Shown here piece by piece: positions 5,143 through 8,515 of a DNA stretch of 8,515 nt (positions are counted from its first letter, which is position 1; each line of letters begins with the position of its first letter). Source of the stretch: UBA2632 sp964452155. Lineage in GTDB: Bacteria; Bacteroidota; Bacteroidia; Bacteroidales; Dysgonomonadaceae. The position numbers and the translations under genes were made by a program. The notes beneath the pieces are model-generated. The model ran no database searches, had not been told where the DNA came from, and was given only the letters and a program-made list of their open reading frames with translations. Location: assembly GCA_964452155.1 (NCBI GenBank), contig CAYVLC010000111.1, positions 1 through 8,515 of the forward strand. The letters run 5' to 3'.

Positions 5143-6048
5143 TTAATTCATCCGTTTTCTCTTTATCAAAAACTCATGCATCCAATCCAGTGCGCCATTT
5201 GTTTTGCCCCATGTGTGAATAGCCTCAAAAATATAAGCAGCAGCCTCGTTTTCATCACCTCTTCCAATAAATTGGGGCATCTCTTCAGGTAATTCTTTCA
5301 AGCCCAACATAAAATCCATAACATAGGGATTGAATTTATAGGCTTTCATCAACTCTGTGTCACTCTTAGCCGATTTGCCCAGTTTTTTAAAGTGATACAA
5401 AGCATTGTTGTAATGCCATAATGCGCAATCTTCGCCATCAAATTGTTTAGTGAATGATTCGTAATCTGACAGATCTTTTTTGCCCAATAATAATGTGGAC
5501 AATAAGAACCTCACACCCTGATTATCATTGGGATTGAGTTCTATCATTTCTCGATACACTTCAACAGCTGCATTCATTCTATTTTTAGCATACAAACAGT
5601 CAGCAACACCTGCTTTGGCTCTCATATAGGGTCGAGTTTCGATTAGGCCCCAGAAATGCCCTTTATTCTCTTTCATGAACTTCTCACCCAATGCACGCTC
5701 ACCAGCCTCTACGGCTTGCCTGTACATTGCCAATGTCTTGTCAACGTCTGTCTCCAAAGTGGCAAGATAGTTATAAGCATCTGCATTATCTGGATCGAGC
5801 GCAAGAGCCTGTTCAATCAATTTCTTCCCTTTGGCAGGAGTTTCGTCATGAGCTTGAATAACTAATTCTTGAGAGCGACCTTTGTCAGTTGTTGACTCGG
5901 GCAGATCGTCCAAGCTTCTTCCTTGCATCTTTTTCATGAACTCGTTTACTTGATCGATATTTTCAAATCCGTGGCTATCTATCTCTTGCATCAATTTAGC
6001 AAGAGCATTTTCTGTATCTAATCTGCTTTTGTTTTTGTTTTTGCTCAT
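5143..6048 (-). CDS. ST7-like tetratricopeptide repeat protein (intact copy)
   Basis: This 301-aa soluble protein has no signal peptide. A polar N-terminal segment (1-50) is followed by helical TPR-like repeats: KKLIEQALALDPDNADAYNY (75-94), with a LDPDNADAY turn typical of a TPR, a DKTLAMYRQAVEAGERALGE unit (103-122), and AVEVYREMIELNPNDNQG (161-178). The segment GHFWGLIETRPYMRAKAG (130-147) together with LNPNDNQG is the signature of the family related to eukaryotic ST7 and common in Bacteroidota. A conserved C-terminal TWGKTNGALDWMHEFL (279-294) follows. TPR solenoids bind other proteins; the partner is not known and no enzymatic residues are evident. It has its own promoter upstream. A second, broken copy of the same gene lies at 1538-3108, so this locus has been duplicated. 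Confidence 0.85.
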   Translation of the reverse strand: MSKNKNKSRLDTENALAKLMQEIDSHGFENIDQVNEFMKKMQGRSLDDLPESTTDKGRSQELVIQAHDETPAKGKKLIEQALALDPDNADAYNYLATLETDVDKTLAMYRQAVEAGERALGEKFMKENKGHFWGLIETRPYMRAKAGVADCLYAKNRMNAAVEVYREMIELNPNDNQGVRFLLSTLLLGKKDLSDYESFTKQFDGEDCALWHYNNALYHFKKLGKSAKSDTELMKAYKFNPYVMDFMLGLKELPEEMPQFIGRGDENEAAAYIFEAIHTWGKTNGALDWMHEFLIKRKRMN

Positions 6049-6093
6049 TTTTGTGTATCGGTTTTAGGTTATTGAAATGCTTTTTTGATAGTT

Positions 6094-6126
6094 TAAAGAT
6101 ACGATATTTGGAGATGGAAAACCAAA
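6094..6126 (-). promoter_or_regulatory. Bacteroidota-type promoter of the intact TPR gene
   Basis: Minus-strand TTTG (plus-strand CAAA, 6123-6126), 21 bp, then TATCTTTA (plus-strand 6094-6101). The predicted transcript start near 6087 gives a leader of about 40 nt. Both boxes and their spacing are preserved ahead of the diverged TPR remnant (3156-3188), which supports function by conservation. Confidence 0.6.
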
Positions 6127-6221
6127 TTTATTCGAGTTGAAATGGAAAAATTGTAACTGTAGCGGATATAGAGGACGAGATTTTAATTTTCAGCTCTTTT
6201 AAAAAATCAAAAGAAGTTTGC

Positions 6222-6689
6222 TTAATCATTCTGTGTGCTTAATTTATCGATGTGTTTTATGAATACCTTGATCTGTTTCTCTTCGTTTGTTTGAGAGATA
6301 ATACTGTCTAAAATCTCGTTCCTTTCTACTTCACTCAACTCTTTGAAGGCCTTTAATACATTCGATTCTTTGAACGTTTCTAAAATCTGACTCTCAGTTA
6401 CTTTTTCTTTGTTTGATAGCAGATAAAGTGTAACCGTAACGATGTCGCCACCCTTTTTATTGATTGCTTTTCTTATTTCACCATTTACAGAGAGTATTTT
6501 GTCTTCTCCCTTAATTGGGGCAAGATTTCTTGCTTCAATTTTAAAATTATCAATGAAACCTGAAACTTTTATATCGCCCCATTTTCCTTGAATATCTTTT
6601 GAATTCGGAATACGCAAATGATATGTCCAAGCACCTTTGCCTGGTTGGTACTTCAACTCCAGCTTTTCGTTTTTTATAATATATTCCAT
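6222..6689 (-). CDS. DUF1905 and OmdA (YdeI-like) domain protein
   Basis: A 155-aa cytoplasmic protein with no signal peptide. Residues about 5-90 form a DUF1905-type small beta-barrel: GAWTYHLRIP (19-28), KWGDIKVSGFIDN (36-48), then APIKGEDKILSVNGEIRKAI (57-76) and KKGGDIVTVTLYL (78-90), all at the positions typical of that family. Residues about 97-150 (TESQILETFKESNVLKAFKE through KVFIKHIDKL) match the helical OmdA / 'bacteriocin-protection, YdeI-like' domain usually found after DUF1905. Family members are linked by name to protection against bacteriocins or host peptides, but the mechanism is not established, and I would not assign a reaction. It stands alone, with 173 bp downstream before the TPR gene and 205 bp upstream. 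Confidence 0.8.
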   Translation of the reverse strand: MEYIIKNEKLELKYQPGKGAWTYHLRIPNSKDIQGKWGDIKVSGFIDNFKIEARNLAPIKGEDKILSVNGEIRKAINKKGGDIVTVTLYLLSNKEKVTESQILETFKESNVLKAFKELSEVERNEILDSIISQTNEEKQIKVFIKHIDKLSTQND

Positions 6690-6894
6690 TAATTGAAGGG
6701 ATGTCTTTTAGTATTTCCGCTAAGGTAAAGTTTATGCGCTAAATCTACAATATTCGTAAATATAATCCATACAGCACTTGTCACTAAACAGTCTGTTAGC
6801 ACTATTATTATCAGACTATCTTGTTGTTGCAAACAATAAACCCATTAACCCCGTTGCAAACGAAGAAGAGTAGATGATGAACGGAGACCCTGCA
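6690..6894. other. Intergenic region between DUF1905-OmdA gene and aminotransferase
   Basis: No gene here. The 9-mer GTTGCAAAC occurs twice about 30 bp apart (near 6826 and 6853). A weak 6-bp inverted repeat, AGTCTG/CAGACT, lies near 6790-6815. A TATATTTA on the minus strand (6757-6764) resembles a -7 box but lacks a -33 partner. None is strong enough to call as a site. Confidence 0.4.
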
Positions 6895-8202
6895 TTATTT
6901 TGAATTCAAGTATTCTTTGACAGATACAGCAATTATCTCTATCATACTTTTGAAGGTTGTCATATCTGGCTCAAGCAAGGTGATCCTGAAGCCCAACAGA
7001 TCAGAATTAAACCCAGAGGATAACGGAACCACGCAAATTCCTCTCGAAGCAAGCAGGTTATATACAAAGCATTTATCGAAGTTTGAATCTTCAAGAAAGG
7101 GCTTAATAATTTCACCAGCTAATTCATTGGCAGGTTGCAGAAACTGTCCTTCGCAAAGCGCCCCTTCCTCAAATAGAATAGTCATATAAAAAGCTCCATA
7201 AGCTTTGTGCACCAAGAGTCCCGGAACATTTGACAAGACAGAATGTGCATATTGCGACTTTTCCCAAAAGTCTGCATTGCGTTTAGCAAGATATGGATAG
7301 TAACGTAGATCACTCATCACTTTGGGCAATACTTTTTGTGGCAGTGTGGTGGAGCACACTTCCAGCATCTTAGCATCAATAATAGATTTTGCATAACGGG
7401 CAAATTGAGGGTCTTTATCTCGATTGTAAAACTCAACCCAGCCACAACGTGATCCTGGCCAAGGGAACTCCTTTGATATACCCCTCATGGCTATACCCGG
7501 AACACTGCCAATAACGGATGCAAGTTTTGCATGCTCAACTCCACCATAACAGAGATTTGAATAGATCTCATCGGAAATAATGAATAAGTCGTTTTGTGCC
7601 GCTATTTCCACAATTTGTCTAATAACATTTTGTGGGAACACCATGCCGGTTGGGTTGTCAGGATTGATGAGCAATATGCCTGAAATATCTGGATACTGAG
7701 CAATTTGATTCTTTAAATCATCTATATCTGGATACCAATTATTCTTCGGATTGAGCCGGTAAGTAATATGAGGAGAACCAGCATGAGCTGCTTCGGCTGA
7801 TGAATGTGTAGAATAGGCTGGATTAGGGCCTATAACGCGCACACTTTTATGAAGATAATTGTAAATGGTTGAAATAGCATCACCAAGACCATTAAAGAAG
7901 AGAATATCATCGGGAGTTATTTCAACGCCCCCTTCTATGTTGCGTTCGTGGGCAATGTATTCTCTTGTAGCGAGCAAGCCCTTTGTAGGAGAGTACCCAT
8001 AGCTTTTATTGTCATTGATTACTGTATCTGCAACAATCTCTTTTATCCAATTTGGTACAATTTGTCCTTTAGCAACAGGGTCTCCAATGTTGTCCCATAT
8101 TACTTTAACTCCTGTTTTTTCTATATTATCTCCAACTTCGACAATCTTTCTAATTTCGTATTTTAATTCGTCTGCGCCAGGATGTACTATATTGTTTCTC
8201 AT
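6895..8202 (-). CDS. Pyridoxal-phosphate-dependent aminotransferase, class I/II
   Basis: A complete 435-aa fold-type I aminotransferase. Visible landmarks: SYGYSPTKG (67-75) at the substrate entrance, NGLGDAI (104-110) where the phosphate-binding turn lies, NPDNPTG (180-186), SDEIYSNLCY (210-219) with D211 for the pyridine nitrogen and Y214, GISKEFPWPGSRCGW (241-255) with the cofactor lysine K244 and phosphate-binding R252, and FRITLLEP (405-412) with R406 for the substrate carboxylate. It transfers an amino group between an amino acid and a 2-oxo acid in the cytosol. The combination suggests an alanine/aspartate-type subgroup common in Bacteroidota, but the exact substrate cannot be read. 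There are no biosynthetic neighbours, so it appears monocistronic. No key residue is missing. I chose the ATG at 8202, which gives the usual N-terminal length. Confidence 0.9.
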   Translation of the reverse strand: MRNNIVHPGADELKYEIRKIVEVGDNIEKTGVKVIWDNIGDPVAKGQIVPNWIKEIVADTVINDNKSYGYSPTKGLLATREYIAHERNIEGGVEITPDDILFFNGLGDAISTIYNYLHKSVRVIGPNPAYSTHSSAEAAHAGSPHITYRLNPKNNWYPDIDDLKNQIAQYPDISGILLINPDNPTGMVFPQNVIRQIVEIAAQNDLFIISDEIYSNLCYGGVEHAKLASVIGSVPGIAMRGISKEFPWPGSRCGWVEFYNRDKDPQFARYAKSIIDAKMLEVCSTTLPQKVLPKVMSDLRYYPYLAKRNADFWEKSQYAHSVLSNVPGLLVHKAYGAFYMTILFEEGALCEGQFLQPANELAGEIIKPFLEDSNFDKCFVYNLLASRGICVVPLSSGFNSDLLGFRITLLEPDMTTFKSMIEIIAVSVKEYLNSK

Positions 8203-8515
8203 CGACCTATAATCTTTTGTTGTTAGTTATGAATAGTGTTAATTTAAAAATTGTTTCTTTATAATAATGCATTTGTGAGATAATAAGTTGATATTATTTT
8301 TAATCTACTATCAGACTAAATATTTACATCGGTTGCTTTACTCAATCATTGCATATTGACTATCGTCAATCACAAAAAAATGACTGCTTTTATTGCAAAA
8401 TTACATCAAAGTGTAAAAATAGTAATTAGTTTTATAATAAAATGATTATCTTAGGGTAAACTGATTTTTCTAGTGGAGTAAATAGGGTGTAATTCATATT
8501 TGATATAATTAGTAA
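8203..8515. other. Upstream region of the aminotransferase, no gene seen
   Basis: This AT-rich 313-bp stretch has no coding frame I can support on either strand. A minus-strand TAATTTTG (plus-strand CAAAATTA, 8396-8403) fits the -7 box of a Bacteroidota promoter, but there is no TTTG at the proper distance. It would give a leader of nearly 190 nt, so I do not call it as a promoter. No riboswitch or tRNA structure is apparent. Confidence 0.5.

Noticed and set aside
6917..8212. Three plus-strand frames antisense to the aminotransferase
   Set aside because: They overlap a complete, motif-rich enzyme and carry no recognisable protein features.
6806..8318. Direct repeat of TATCAGACTA on both sides of the aminotransferase gene
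   Set aside because: Ten bases only, with no extended similarity. The aminotransferase shows no sign of being a mobile unit.
742..8460. Inverted match of an 11-mer (TTTACCCTAA-type) near 743 and 8450, considered as element ends bounding the region
   Set aside because: It is short, AT-rich and imperfect at the flanks, with no target duplication. It is within what chance allows in 8.5 kb.

Overview
The window looks like an accessory, recombination-worn stretch of a Bacteroidota chromosome, probably Bacteroidales. The reasons are the AT-rich sequence, the absence of clear Shine-Dalgarno sites, three promoter-like matches to the Bacteroidota pattern TTTG - about 20 bp - TAnnTTTR, and protein families common in that group (an ST7-like TPR protein, a RAYT transposase, an IS66 TnpC N-terminus). 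This assignment is an inference from sequence only.

Layout from left to right. Position 1-705 (+) is the 3' part of a bile acid:sodium symporter (BASS) family transporter, cut by the window edge and the only clear plus-strand gene. Facing it at 766-1245 (-) is a wrecked RAYT/IS200-like transposase in three reading frames, with a strong hairpin (1279-1306) just upstream. Next come two tightly spaced minus-strand genes: an unrecognised 169-aa protein (2304-2813) followed by a 240-aa protein (1571-2293) that joins a DCL/DUF3223 domain to an HNH-nuclease-like C-terminus. This pair is bracketed by remains of a second copy of the TPR gene found intact at 5143-6048. The remnant's promoter and first 66 or so codons lie at 2906-3240, and about 9 codons of its C-terminus lie at 1538-1564. 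About 600 bp of gene-poor, decayed-looking DNA follows (3304-3923). Then come an orphan shikimate-kinase-like P-loop protein (3924-4493), a 43-codon ORF (4510-4641) and the N-terminal stub of an IS66 TnpC transposase (4647-4934). The intact TPR gene, a DUF1905-OmdA (YdeI-like) protein (6222-6689) and a PLP-dependent aminotransferase (6895-8202) complete the window. The last 313 bp hold no gene that I can support.

Functionally, the intact genes look like independent cargo rather than one pathway. The exception is the 2304-2813 / 1571-2293 pair, whose 10-nt spacing implies co-transcription and perhaps a joint role. The most interesting signal is that this candidate nuclease module sits exactly where the middle of a duplicated TPR gene should be. 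That suggests a paralogous TPR locus acted as a site of gene gain, followed by decay of the host gene.
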